Shown: positions 52,149 to 61,090 of the stretch, piece by piece
Layout: every line of letters begins with the position of its first letter
Position numbering within the stretch: position 1 is the stretch's first letter
Assembly: GCA_963931525.1 (NCBI GenBank)
Contig: OZ007023.1
Span: 434,001 to 498,000 of the forward strand
DNA length: 64,000 nucleotides
Direction of reading: 5' to 3'
Source: Fimenecus sp900545625
GTDB lineage: Bacteria; Bacillota; Clostridia; Oscillospirales; Acutalibacteraceae
Program-made: the position numbers and the translations under genes
Notes under the pieces: model-generated
What the model saw: only the letters and a program-made list of their open reading frames with translations
Databases searched by the model: none
What the model was told of the DNA's origin: nothing

Positions 52149-53558
52149 TTATTTTTCTTCGAAAAACGCCTTGCACGCGCGGTAGGTCATAAACACGTCG
52201 AGCTTCGAGACGATCTCGAACGGCGCATGCATGGAAAGCACCGGCACGCCGATGTCCACAACGTCAATATCCAAGCCCGCCAGGAACATCGCGACCGTGC
52301 CGCCGCCGCCCGCGTCTACCTTGCCGAGCTCCGCGCACTGCCAAACGACGCCGTTTTCGTCAAGCATGCGGCGCACCGCCGCCATATATTCGGCGGAAGC
52401 GTCCGACGTGCCGCTCTTGCCGCGCGCGCCGGAGTACTTCATGAATGCGGCGCCCCCGTTTAGGAACGCGGCGTTGTTGCGCTCGCAGACATCCGGGTAG
52501 GTCGGGTCGAACGCGGCCGTCACATCCGCCGAAAGGCTTTTCGTATGGCGCAGCGCCGTGCGGACGTTTTCGCCGCGAGCCAGGCACAGATCCGTAATAA
52601 AGTGCTCGAGATACGCGGAATTAAGCCCCGTGTTGCCCTCCGAGCCGATCTCCTCCTTGTCCGTGAGCACAGTCACCGCCGTGTAGGCAGGCGTGCCCTC
52701 CAGCGCAAAGATCGCCTCGGCGGCAGGGTAGGCGCACACGCGGTCGTCGTGGCCGTAGGAACCGATCATGCTGCGGTCAAAGCCGATGTCGCAAGCGGGA
52801 TAGGCGGGGACGACCTCGAGCTCGGCGCTTAAGAAATCGCTTTCCGTCACACCGTATTTTTCAAACAGGATGTTCAAAATGTTCAGCTTGACCTGATCGC
52901 TGCTCTCGTCGGCGGAAAACGGGCGGCTGCCCACGAGCACGTTGAGTTCCTCGCCGCGCACGCCGTCGGCGAGCGTGCGCTTCATCTGCTCGTTCGCCAG
53001 GTGCGGCAGCAGATCCGTTACCGCAAAACGCGGTTCGTCCGCTTCCTCACCGATGCGCACCTCTATCTTTTCGCCGTCCTTTTTGACCATCACGCCGTGC
53101 AGCGCGAGCGGCAGGCATGTCCACTGGTATTTCTTGATGCCGCCGTAATAATGCGTTTTGAAAAGCGCCAAGCCGGCGTCCTCGTAAAGCGGGCTGGGCT
53201 TTAAGTCAAGCCGCGGCGAGTCGATGTGCGCCGCCGTCAGCCGCAGGCCCGCTTCAAGCGGCTTTTCGCCGATCACCGCAAGGATGACCGCCTTGCCGCG
53301 GTTGTTGTAATAGACCTTGTCGCCCGCCGCATACGCCTTTTTCGGGTCGAATTCGGCAAAGCCGTGCGCCTTGGCGCGCACCTCCATGAACGACGCCGCC
53401 TCACGCTCGGTCTTGGCACGATTGAGGAAATCCTTGTACCCTTCGCAGAACGCGTCCGCTTCGGTGATCTCGCTTTGCGTCAGCTTTTTCGCCGCGTTTT
53501 CCCGTTTGTGAAACAGCTTTTCCTTAAGCTCGTCCGCCTTGCTTTTTTCTTCAGCCAT
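52149..53558 (-). CDS. M18 family aminopeptidase
   Basis: The product is 469 residues from the ATG at 53558, which lies inside the end of the transglycosylase gene (8-bp overlap); AGAGGAG precedes it. Metal and catalytic motifs are TAAHIDSPRLDLKP, GYGHDDRVCAY (as SYGHDDRV here), DKEEIGSEGNTG and VLSMHAPFEIVSKLD. M18 enzymes are dodecameric zinc aminopeptidases acting on acidic or neutral N-terminal residues in the cytoplasm. All key residues are present. Confidence 0.93.
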   Translation of the reverse strand: MAEEKSKADELKEKLFHKRENAAKKLTQSEITEADAFCEGYKDFLNRAKTEREAASFMEVRAKAHGFAEFDPKKAYAAGDKVYYNNRGKAVILAVIGEKPLEAGLRLTAAHIDSPRLDLKPSPLYEDAGLALFKTHYYGGIKKYQWTCLPLALHGVMVKKDGEKIEVRIGEEADEPRFAVTDLLPHLANEQMKRTLADGVRGEELNVLVGSRPFSADESSDQVKLNILNILFEKYGVTESDFLSAELEVVPAYPACDIGFDRSMIGSYGHDDRVCAYPAAEAIFALEGTPAYTAVTVLTDKEEIGSEGNTGLNSAYLEHFITDLCLARGENVRTALRHTKSLSADVTAAFDPTYPDVCERNNAAFLNGGAAFMKYSGARGKSGTSDASAEYMAAVRRMLDENGVVWQCAELGKVDAGGGGTVAMFLAGLDIDVVDIGVPVLSMHAPFEIVSKLDVFMTYRACKAFFEEK

Positions 53559-54147
53559 TGCTGTCCAGCTCCTCTTTGTAAAGATTTTGATATATGCGCA
53601 TCGCCCTTTGCACCTTATAGACATAGTGGTTGGTGGCACTTGTGGGGATGACATCAAGCGTTTTGCCGTCCGCAGAATAGCGCGTATCGGAAAGCCAGTT
53701 GTTTACCTGCCCGCGCCCTGCGTGGTAGGCGGCGACCGCGGTGGGAATGTCGCCGTCGAATTCCGTGAGCAGCAGATCCAAAAACACCGCCGCGTAGCGG
53801 ATGGCGGTCTCGGGTTCATAGAGCGCATCGGTCGGAAGCGTCTCATCCGTCCGCGTTTGCAGCCATTCGAACGTCTCGGGCGTGATCTGCGAAATACCGA
53901 GCGCCCCCGCATGGGATTCGGCGTTCGGGTCAAAGCCGCTTTCGGTGTGCAGCACGGCATACAGCAGCGCGCGCGGCACGTCGTATTCGTCCGCCGCCGC
54001 TTCGACCTCCGTGGTATATTCGAGCGGGAACACGGCGCGCAGCACTGCGCGTCCGCCAAAAAAGACCGCCGAGCCGATCACGAGCACGAAGCTCAGCGTC
54101 AGCGCCGCGAGCTTGCCTGCGGCTATGCGTTTTCGTCTGTTTTTCAT
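53551..54147 (-). CDS. Lytic transglycosylase (SLT family), membrane-anchored
   Basis: The product is 198 residues from the ATG at 54147, preceded by GGAAGGG and overlapping the coaE stop (ATGA). One transmembrane segment lies near 14-34. The SLT domain runs from about 45: the catalytic Glu is in AVLHTESGFDPNA, then GALGISQITPETFEWL and AVAAYHAGRGQVNNWL. It cleaves glycan strands of peptidoglycan to 1,6-anhydro ends. Coupling to coaE is common in Firmicutes. Confidence 0.92.
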   Translation of the reverse strand: MKNRRKRIAAGKLAALTLSFVLVIGSAVFFGGRAVLRAVFPLEYTTEVEAAADEYDVPRALLYAVLHTESGFDPNAESHAGALGISQITPETFEWLQTRTDETLPTDALYEPETAIRYAAVFLDLLLTEFDGDIPTAVAAYHAGRGQVNNWLSDTRYSADGKTLDVIPTSATNHYVYKVQRAMRIYQNLYKEELDSNG

Positions 54148-54725
54148 AGTGGGAACACCCTTCCGATCTCCTCTGCAAGCGTATAAGGCGGGTAGTTGCG
54201 GATGACCGCGTCGCATCGCTCGCAAAACCAGCCTTCGTCATGCTGGGCGCGGATGCGCCGCAGCGCGTCTGCTTCGGAAAGCCCGTCGCGTTCCAAGATG
54301 CGCGCAAGGCGCACGCTTTCGGGCGCGACGACGGCGACGGTGCGCGCACAAAGCGCGTCCTCGCCGCTTTCAAACAGGGCGATCGCGTCGAGCAAAGCAA
54401 CCGGAGTGCCCGCGCGTTCCAATTCGGAAAGACGTTCGCGCACGGCTCCGGTCACGGCGGGATGGACGATCCGGTTGAGCGTTTTTGTCGCTTCGGGCGA
54501 AGCAAAAGCCGCCTTGGCGAGCGCGGCACGGTCGACCTCTCCGCTTGCAGTCAAAATCTGACTGCCGAACGCCGCCGCCAATTCGGACAGCAGCGGAGAA
54601 CGGGGCGTATACAGAGATTTTGCCACGCGGTCGGCGTCAATATGCGCCCAGCCGCGCGTACAAAGCATTTTGCACACGGTGCTTTTGCCCGCGCCGGTTT
54701 GCCCGGTGATGCCGATGACCTGCAT
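54144..54725 (-). CDS. coaE: Dephospho-CoA kinase
   Basis: The product is 193 residues; AAGGAG precedes the ATG at 54725. The P-loop GQTGAGKST is at 8-16, and the substrate lid region HIDADRVAKSLY is at about 28-39; VALLDAIALFESG matches the family. It performs the last step of coenzyme A synthesis. It is first in the operon with the transglycosylase and M18 genes. Confidence 0.94.
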   Translation of the reverse strand: MQVIGITGQTGAGKSTVCKMLCTRGWAHIDADRVAKSLYTPRSPLLSELAAAFGSQILTASGEVDRAALAKAAFASPEATKTLNRIVHPAVTGAVRERLSELERAGTPVALLDAIALFESGEDALCARTVAVVAPESVRLARILERDGLSEADALRRIRAQHDEGWFCERCDAVIRNYPPYTLAEEIGRVFPL

Positions 54726-54876
54726 AGCAGAGCTCCTTCCGTTTCAGATATTAGATGTTGAGCGGTTCGTCTTTCGCGAAGCCGCAGCTGTATAAAAGGC
54801 AGAACCTTGCTGTTTCATGGGATATACAGCTTTTCGGCTGTGCGGCGGTTTCTTTCGTCCTTTCTGTCTCTGACAT

Positions 54877-56745
54877 CTATGCCCTGACTTCTAACAGCAC
54901 ACAATCCATCGCCCCGACGCGCACGCATGAGGTCACGGGGCTTTCGTGTAAGCATTCGCGGGCAAAATGCCATTTTTCATGCAGATTATAGACGATGTCG
55001 TGCTCGTTGCGGTTGGCGATGACCAAAACCGCGCCGTCCGTGCTTTCACGCGTATAGGCGACGCAGCCGAGCACGGCGGAAACAAAGCGCATTTTGCCGT
55101 CGCGCAAGGCAGGCAGCGCATGCCGCAAAGCGCCGAGCTTTTTGTAGAACGCCAAAAGCCCCTGATTTTCACGCCCCCACGGGTAATACCCGCGGTTGAA
55201 CGGGTCCTTATAGCCCTGCATGCCGGCCTCGTCGCCGTAGTAGACGCAGGGCACGCCGGGCAGGGTATATTGCAGCACCGCCGCGAGCTTTAACAGCTGT
55301 ACGCCTTTTTGATACGCTTCGTCGGAAAGCGTTTGCTGCGCCTGCCACGCGCGGTCGTGGAACCGTGCGCTCTCGCCGGCAAGGCGCGTAACGGCGCGCT
55401 CGGTGTCGTGCGTGCCGATGTGGTTCATCAAAACGTCGAGAACGGGTTTCGGATAATGCTCCAGAATCGGTGTGACCGCGCGCTGGAAAGCCTCGGCTGC
55501 CCCGCCGCGCGCGAATTCGAGCACCGCCTCGGCAAAGGGATAGTTCATCACGCTGTCGAGCTGCCCGCCGAGCAGATACCGCCGCCGCACGCCGTATGCC
55601 CATTTGGTCGTGGCGTCCTCCCAGACCTCGCCGAGCACGAGTGCATCCGGCTTTTCCGCCTTGGCGGCTTTTGCGAGCGCGTCTAAAAACGCATCCGGCA
55701 GCTCGTCGGCGACATCCAGCCGCCAGCCCGCAGCGCCCGCGCGCAGCCAGCGGCGCACGATACCGTCCCGCCCTGTGATGAAATCGAGGTATGCGGGGCT
55801 TTCCTCGTTGACTTCGGGAAGCGTTTCAAAGCCCCACCAGCTTTTGTACTTGTCGGGATATTCCGAAAAGGTATACCACGGATAATAGGGGGATGCCTTT
55901 GAATTGTAGGCGCCCAGCGTCGGATAGCGGTTCTCGCGGTTGAAATAGCGGCTGTCGGAACCCGTGTGCGAAAACACGCCGTCCAACACCACGCGGATGC
56001 CGTATTTCGCCGCTTCGGCGCAAAGCGATCTGAAGTCCGCTTCGGTGCCCAAAAGCGGGTCGATCTTTTCGTAATCCGCCGTGTTGTAGCGGTGGTTGGA
56101 ATGTGCTTCGAAAATGGGGTTCAGATACAGGCATGTCACCCCGAGGCTTTTAAGATACGGCAGTTTTTCGCAGATCCCCGCAAGGTCGCCGCCGAAATAA
56201 TCGTTGTTGCGCACCTCGCCCGTTTCGTCGGGCTTCCAGTACGGCTGGTTTTCCGTGTCCGTGCGCAAAATGCGGTCGTCGGGCACGCCAACCTTTTTTT
56301 TGCCCGAATTGTAAAACCGGTCGGGGAAGATCTGATAAAAGATCCCGCCCTTGAGCCAGTCGGGCGTGTGAAGATTTTTGTCGTAGACGGTCAGCTGCCA
56401 GCTTTGGCGCGCGCCGGCGCTCGGAAGCGCCCCGATGCCGTCGCCGCTGTGGAACACGGACCCGCGCCCCCACGAGGAATCGTAGTCGAAGTGGTAAAAA
56501 TACAGGCCCTTTTCCGGCACGGAAAGCTCGATGTCCCAGATCTCCTTGTCATCGCCGTCCATGCCCGCCCAGTACATTGGGTGGTCGACCGCCGCTTCGC
56601 CGTCGCGCTGCAGCAGGAAATGCGCCCCGCTCGCGCCGAATGCGCGCGGCAAAATCAGGCGCAGCCGAAACGGTCTGTCTGTTTCGACGGCGCCCGGCAC
56701 GCTTTTATAAAACGCATCGGCTGGATTGTAGGGGATCCAATTCAT
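54877..56745 (-). CDS. GH13 alpha-glucan hydrolase (neopullulanase/maltogenic amylase-like), intracellular
   Basis: The product is 622 residues without a signal peptide. An N-terminal beta-sandwich (about 1-125) precedes the GH13 barrel starting WLKGGIFYQIFPDRF. Conserved regions: DGVFSHTG (region I), GWRLDVADEL with the nucleophile Asp (II), LGEVWED with the acid Glu (III) and MNHIGTHDTER with the third Asp (IV). It probably degrades maltodextrins or cyclodextrins inside the cell (GH13_20-like). The ribosome site (AGAAAG) is weak. Confidence 0.9.
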   Translation of the reverse strand: MNWIPYNPADAFYKSVPGAVETDRPFRLRLILPRAFGASGAHFLLQRDGEAAVDHPMYWAGMDGDDKEIWDIELSVPEKGLYFYHFDYDSSWGRGSVFHSGDGIGALPSAGARQSWQLTVYDKNLHTPDWLKGGIFYQIFPDRFYNSGKKKVGVPDDRILRTDTENQPYWKPDETGEVRNNDYFGGDLAGICEKLPYLKSLGVTCLYLNPIFEAHSNHRYNTADYEKIDPLLGTEADFRSLCAEAAKYGIRVVLDGVFSHTGSDSRYFNRENRYPTLGAYNSKASPYYPWYTFSEYPDKYKSWWGFETLPEVNEESPAYLDFITGRDGIVRRWLRAGAAGWRLDVADELPDAFLDALAKAAKAEKPDALVLGEVWEDATTKWAYGVRRRYLLGGQLDSVMNYPFAEAVLEFARGGAAEAFQRAVTPILEHYPKPVLDVLMNHIGTHDTERAVTRLAGESARFHDRAWQAQQTLSDEAYQKGVQLLKLAAVLQYTLPGVPCVYYGDEAGMQGYKDPFNRGYYPWGRENQGLLAFYKKLGALRHALPALRDGKMRFVSAVLGCVAYTRESTDGAVLVIANRNEHDIVYNLHEKWHFARECLHESPVTSCVRVGAMDCVLLEVRA

Positions 56746-56839
56746 AGGCGAAAATCATTCTTTCTGAAACGCGGGTTTTGGGGTAGGGCGGGAGAACCAC
56801 GGTTTCGCGTGCAACACGCCGTTTACGGACAACGCGTTT

Positions 56840-57403
56840 TTACAACCCAAGTTCCGTGATCTTCTCCCGCAAAGCGCAGAAATCGGAGAGCGCGTCCGGC
56901 TTTTGCGCAGGGTTGCGCAGCAGCGCTGCGGGGTGGTAGGTGCCCATGAGCAGCGTGCCGTTGCGCTCGTAAAACACGCCGTGCTCTTTCGTGACGCGAA
57001 AGTCGGGGCGGATGATGTACTGCGCCGCGATGCGCCCTAAACACACGATGATCTTCGGGCGCAGAAGCTTTACCTGCTCGCGCAGCCACGGCGTGCACGC
57101 CGCCTGCTCCTCCTCGCGCGGGTCGCGGTTTTTCGGCGGGCGGCACTTGACGATGTTCGCGATATAGATATTTTCGTCGCGCGAAAGGTCGATATGCGCA
57201 AGATATTTGTCCAGAAGCTGCCCGCCGTGCCCGACGAACGGCTCGCCCTGCAGATCCTCGTTTTCGCCCGGCCCTTCGCCGATAAACATGACCTTCGCAT
57301 CCGTTTTGCCCACGCCGAACACGACGTTGTGCCGCGTTTCGCACAGTTCGCAGTTGCGGCAGGCCAAGCATTCGGTTTTTAAGGTCTCCCAGGTGTATGG
57401 CAT
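56840..57403 (-). CDS. Uracil-DNA glycosylase, family 4 (4Fe-4S)
   Basis: The product is 187 residues; AAAGGTG precedes the ATG. The cluster ligands start in CLACRNCELC (13-22) and end in CRPPKNR and a later Cys (ACTPWL). Motif A is GEGPGENEDLQGEPFVG, and the motif B-like HPAALLRNP supplies the active-site His. It removes uracil from DNA. Normal length. Confidence 0.93.
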   Translation of the reverse strand: MPYTWETLKTECLACRNCELCETRHNVVFGVGKTDAKVMFIGEGPGENEDLQGEPFVGHGGQLLDKYLAHIDLSRDENIYIANIVKCRPPKNRDPREEEQAACTPWLREQVKLLRPKIIVCLGRIAAQYIIRPDFRVTKEHGVFYERNGTLLMGTYHPAALLRNPAQKPDALSDFCALREKITELGL

Positions 57404-57856
57404 GGCGGTTCACCTTTCAGAGTTCAGAGGTTAGACATTAGAGGTCAGAAGCGGTATCGGCGGGTCATTCCAAAAGCCGCGGTTACGCAGAATATCAAAA
57501 ATTTGTTGTCGTAGGGGCGGGTGATTAGACGGAAGGAAAGCATTCGCACAGATTGCCGGCGGTTTTCCTTGCCCCCTCTGACGAGGGTGATTCCCCGCAG
57601 TGCGGGGAAATGTCGCGAAGCGACAAAGGGGACGGCCGCCGTCAGCGGCTGTCTGCGATAGCAGACTGGGGGAGAGATAAACCTGCGCCCCGTTCTACCT
57701 TGTCTCTCCCTCCGACACGCGCAAAGCGCGTGCCACCTCCCTCGTCAGAGGGAGGAAAGGGTTTGTGCAAAAACTTTCGGTTTTTGCGGATTCCCCCACT
57801 GCACATCTGCTCTCAAATATCTAACAACTGCTCTCTGAACGGCAACCATCCGGCAT
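57404..57856. other. Gene-free gap with extended repeat
   Basis: Holds GTAGGGGCGGGTGATTAG (57511-57528), the extended CTCCCTC-family repeat and ATCTAACAACTG/ATCTAAGAATCC runs next to the gatB stop. No gene. Confidence 0.6.
57572..57755. repeat. CTCCCTC/GAGGGAG palindromic repeat, copy 5 (extended)
   Basis: Reverse orientation of copy 3, including the extension with CCCCGCAGTGCGGGG and GTCGCGAAGCGAC hairpins. It ends with CCACCTCCCTCGTCAGAGGG followed by AGG. Confidence 0.75.
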
Positions 57857-59290
57857 CTAAGAATCCAGCATCTCGTGCAGGAGCTTTTGCACCTCCTGCG
57901 CGGGCGCTTTGCCTTTGAGCGCGCGCATCGCCTGGCCCATGATGTAGCCCATGGCCTGCGTTTTGCCGCCCTTGTACTCCGAAACGCTCTTTTCGTTCGC
58001 CGCGATGACCTCTTCGAGCACCGGGCGCAGCGCGGACAGGTCGGTGATCTGCGCAAGGTTGTTTTCTCGGACATACGTTTCGGGGTCCACGTCCTCCGCG
58101 AACACCTTTTCAAGCACGGTCTTGCCCGTACCGCGGTTGATCTTGCCCGCTTTCACCATGTTGATGACCGCCGCGAGCTTTTCGGGGGAAAGGGTCATCT
58201 CCTCAGGCAGCGTGCCGCTGTCGTTCAAGAGCTTCATGACCTCGCCCATGATCCAGTTCGCCGCATCCTTGGGGCTTTGGCACAGTGCCTCGGTCGCTTC
58301 AAACAGCCGCACGAACGCAAGGTCGCTCGTGAGGATGGACGTGTCGTATTCGGGAAGCCCCAATTCCTCGATGTAACGGCGCTTTTTCGCTTCGGGCAGC
58401 TCCGGCATTTCCGCTTTCACTTTTTCAATGAACGCGTCCGAGATCTCGATAGGCGGCAGATCCGGTTCGGGAAAATATTTGTAGTCCTGCGCATCCTCTT
58501 TGGAGCGCATGGCGTAGGACACCCCGCGGTTGTCGTCCCAGCGGCGCGTCTCCTGCACGACCTTGCCGCCGTCCTCCAAAATGTCGATCTGACGGCGCGA
58601 CTCGTATTCGATGGCGCGCGCGATGGCACGGAACGAATTCAAATTCTTCATTTCGGTACGCGTGCCGAATTCCGTCTGCCCCTTGGGGCGGACGGAAAGG
58701 TTCACGTCGGCGCGCAAGGACCCCTCCTGCATTTTGCAGTCGGAAACGCCCGTGAACTGGAGAATGGCGCGCAGTTTTTCGAGGTAGTCCACGACCTCCG
58801 AGGCTTCGCGGAAATCCGGCTCAGAGACGATTTCCAAAAGCGGCACGCCGCAGCGGTTGTAGTCCACCAGCGTGCAGTCGGAAAATTCGTCGTGCACGAG
58901 CTTGCCCGCGTCCTCCTCCATATGGATCTCATGGATGCCGATCTTTTTCGTGCCGCCGTCCGCCGCCTTGACTTCGATAAAGCCGTTCCGGCAGATGGGC
59001 AGATACAGCTGCGAAATTTGATACGCTTTCGGGAGATCCGGATAGAAATAGTTTTTGCGGTCGAATTTATTTTTGCGCGTGATATTACAGTTCGTCGCAA
59101 GCCCCGTGCGCACGGCGTATTCCACGACGCGGCGGTTTAAAAGCGGGAGCGTGCCGGGCATACCGGAACAAATCTCGCAGACGTGCGTGTTCGGTTCGCC
59201 GCCGAATGCGGTGGAGCAGCCGCAGAAAATTTTGGTTTTGGTGGCAAGCTCGGTGTGCACCTCAAGCCCCATGACGATTTCCCATTCCAT
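57857..59290 (-). CDS. gatB: Asp/Glu-tRNA amidotransferase subunit B
   Basis: The product is 477 residues; AAGGAGG precedes the ATG at 59290, 12 bp after gatA. EIVMGLEVHTELATKTKIFC and the zinc Cys CGC...CEIC lie at the N-terminus. The kinase-like cradle (KNYFYPDLPKAYQISQ, RCGVPLLEIVSEPDF) and the C-terminal YqeY-like tail (IMGQAMRALKGKAPAQEVQK) are complete. It activates misacylated Glu-tRNA-Gln or Asp-tRNA-Asn for amidation. Confidence 0.97.
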   Translation of the reverse strand: MEWEIVMGLEVHTELATKTKIFCGCSTAFGGEPNTHVCEICSGMPGTLPLLNRRVVEYAVRTGLATNCNITRKNKFDRKNYFYPDLPKAYQISQLYLPICRNGFIEVKAADGGTKKIGIHEIHMEEDAGKLVHDEFSDCTLVDYNRCGVPLLEIVSEPDFREASEVVDYLEKLRAILQFTGVSDCKMQEGSLRADVNLSVRPKGQTEFGTRTEMKNLNSFRAIARAIEYESRRQIDILEDGGKVVQETRRWDDNRGVSYAMRSKEDAQDYKYFPEPDLPPIEISDAFIEKVKAEMPELPEAKKRRYIEELGLPEYDTSILTSDLAFVRLFEATEALCQSPKDAANWIMGEVMKLLNDSGTLPEEMTLSPEKLAAVINMVKAGKINRGTGKTVLEKVFAEDVDPETYVRENNLAQITDLSALRPVLEEVIAANEKSVSEYKGGKTQAMGYIMGQAMRALKGKAPAQEVQKLLHEMLDS

Positions 59291-59302
59291 AGCGACGCCT
59301 CC

Positions 59303-60766
59303 TTATCTTTTCTGCGGGGACTGTTTGTGGAAGTCCGTCGCCTGCTGGAACGCCGCCGCGGCGGACAAAATTTCCGCCTCGCAAAACGGCTTGCCGATAA
59401 ACTGCATCCCGACAGGCAGCCCCGCCTTGTCAAACCCGCAGGGCAGCGCCATGGAGGGCACGCCCGCGATGTTGATCATGACGGTGTAAATGTCGCCGAG
59501 ATACATTTTTAAGGGGTCTGAAAGGCTTTCGCCCATTTTCGGCGCCGTGGTGGGCGCGACGGGCCCCAAAAGCATATCGTATTTTTCAAACGCTTCGAAG
59601 AACGACTGCTGGATCAGCTTTTTCGCCTTGAGCGCCTTGTTGTAGTACGCGTCGTAATAGCCGGAGCTCAGCACGAAGTTGCCGAGCATGATGCGGCGTT
59701 TGACCTCCATGCCGAAGCCCTCGGAACGGGTCTTGACATAGGTTTCCATCAAATTTTCCGCGTGTTCGCTGCGGTAGCCGTATTTGATGCCGTCGTAGCG
59801 CGAGAGGTTCGAGCAGGCTTCGGCGCAGGCGATGATGTAGTAGGCGGGCACGGCGTATTTGACGATCGGCATGGGGAAGGTCTCGACCTTCGCGCCGAGT
59901 TCCTCACAGGTCTTCGCCGCCGCTTCCACCGCCGCGCGCACTTCCGAAGAGAGCCCTTCGCCGAAATAGTCGGCGGGAAGCCCAATGGTTTTGCCGCGAA
60001 GTGTTCCGGCGGTTGCCGCTTCAAAATCAAATTTCGGGTTTTCCATGGACGTGCCGTCCATTTTATCCTTGCCCTCGATCTCCGCGAACAGCGCGGCGCA
60101 GTCCGCCGCGTCATGCCCGAGCGGGCCGATCTGGTCGAGCGAAGACGCATAGGCGACCAGCCCGTAGCGCGACACTGCGCCGTAGGTGGGTTTCAGCCCC
60201 GAAACGCCGCAGAACGACGCGGGCTGACGGATCGAGCCGCCCGTGTCCGAGCCCAAGGTGACGGGCGCCAAGCGCGCGGCAACGGCAGCCGCCGCCCCGC
60301 CCGAGGAGCCGCCGGGGACGCGGCTTATATCCCACGGGTTGTGCGTCGCGCCGGTAAAGGACGTTTCGGTGGTGCTGCCCATGGCGAACTCGTCCATGTT
60401 CAGCTTCCCTAAGGTCACGAGCCCTGCGTCGTGCAGCTTTTGCACGACGGTCGCGTCATAGGTCGGTACAAAATTCGAAAGGATCTTGGAAGAACAGGTC
60501 GTTTTCACGCCCTTGGTGCAGATATTATCCTTAATGCCGACGGGCACGCCCGCCAAAGGCGAGGTGTAAGTGCCGTTGTCAATACCCTTTTGCACCTCGT
60601 CCGCGCGTTCCAGCGCTTCCTCGCGGCAGACGGTATTATAGCAGTGCAATTCGCCGTCGCGCGCTTCGATCGCGTCCAAATAGCTTTCCGCCGCCTCGCG
60701 CACGCCGATCTCCCGCCTGCGGATGGCGCTGCCGAGCGCAAGCGCGCCCATTTCAATGATTTCCAT
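59303..60766 (-). CDS. gatA: Asp/Glu-tRNA amidotransferase subunit A
   Basis: The product is 487 residues; AAGGAGG precedes the ATG at 60766. The amidase catalytic triad is visible: Lys in VGIKDNICT, and the two Ser in PGGSSGGAAAAVAA and GSDTGGSIRQPA. It hydrolyses glutamine to supply ammonia to GatB. It lies between gatC (15 bp gap) and gatB. Confidence 0.97.
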   Translation of the reverse strand: MEIIEMGALALGSAIRRREIGVREAAESYLDAIEARDGELHCYNTVCREEALERADEVQKGIDNGTYTSPLAGVPVGIKDNICTKGVKTTCSSKILSNFVPTYDATVVQKLHDAGLVTLGKLNMDEFAMGSTTETSFTGATHNPWDISRVPGGSSGGAAAAVAARLAPVTLGSDTGGSIRQPASFCGVSGLKPTYGAVSRYGLVAYASSLDQIGPLGHDAADCAALFAEIEGKDKMDGTSMENPKFDFEAATAGTLRGKTIGLPADYFGEGLSSEVRAAVEAAAKTCEELGAKVETFPMPIVKYAVPAYYIIACAEACSNLSRYDGIKYGYRSEHAENLMETYVKTRSEGFGMEVKRRIMLGNFVLSSGYYDAYYNKALKAKKLIQQSFFEAFEKYDMLLGPVAPTTAPKMGESLSDPLKMYLGDIYTVMINIAGVPSMALPCGFDKAGLPVGMQFIGKPFCEAEILSAAAAFQQATDFHKQSPQKR

Positions 60767-60781
60767 AGTTCCGGCGCCTCC

Positions 60782-61069
60782 TTATTCCACGGTTTTCGGC
60801 ACGGCGAAGCAGCCCTCACGGCTGTCCGGCGCGTTTTGCAAGATCTCTTCCGCGCGTGCAGTGTTCGTCACTTCGTCCTCGCGCACGACGTTCGCCACGG
60901 GGAACGAATGGGACGCGGGCTCGACGCCGTCGGTGTCCAATTCGTTTAATGTGTCGATATAATCCAAAATGCTTTGCAAGTCCTTTTCCGTCTCGGCGCG
61001 CTGTTCCTCGGAAAGCGCAATGCGCCCGAGCGTTTCGAGGTAGGTCACAAGCTCTTTATCTATCTGCAT
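60782..61069 (-). CDS. gatC: Asp/Glu-tRNA amidotransferase subunit C
   Basis: The product is 95 residues; CGGAGG precedes the ATG at 61069. LGRIALSEEQRAETEKDLQS followed by ILDYIDTLNELDTDGVEPASH is the full GatC signature. It wraps GatA and GatB into the complex. It lies 21 bp after dapL, so the unit is dapL-gatC-gatA-gatB. Confidence 0.96.
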   Translation of the reverse strand: MQIDKELVTYLETLGRIALSEEQRAETEKDLQSILDYIDTLNELDTDGVEPASHSFPVANVVREDEVTNTARAEEILQNAPDSREGCFAVPKTVE

Positions 61070-61090
61070 AACTGTCCTCCGCAGTCGGTC

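Noticed and set aside
57875..59140. A 421-codon plus-strand frame
   Set aside because: It is antisense to gatB, whose family motifs are complete.
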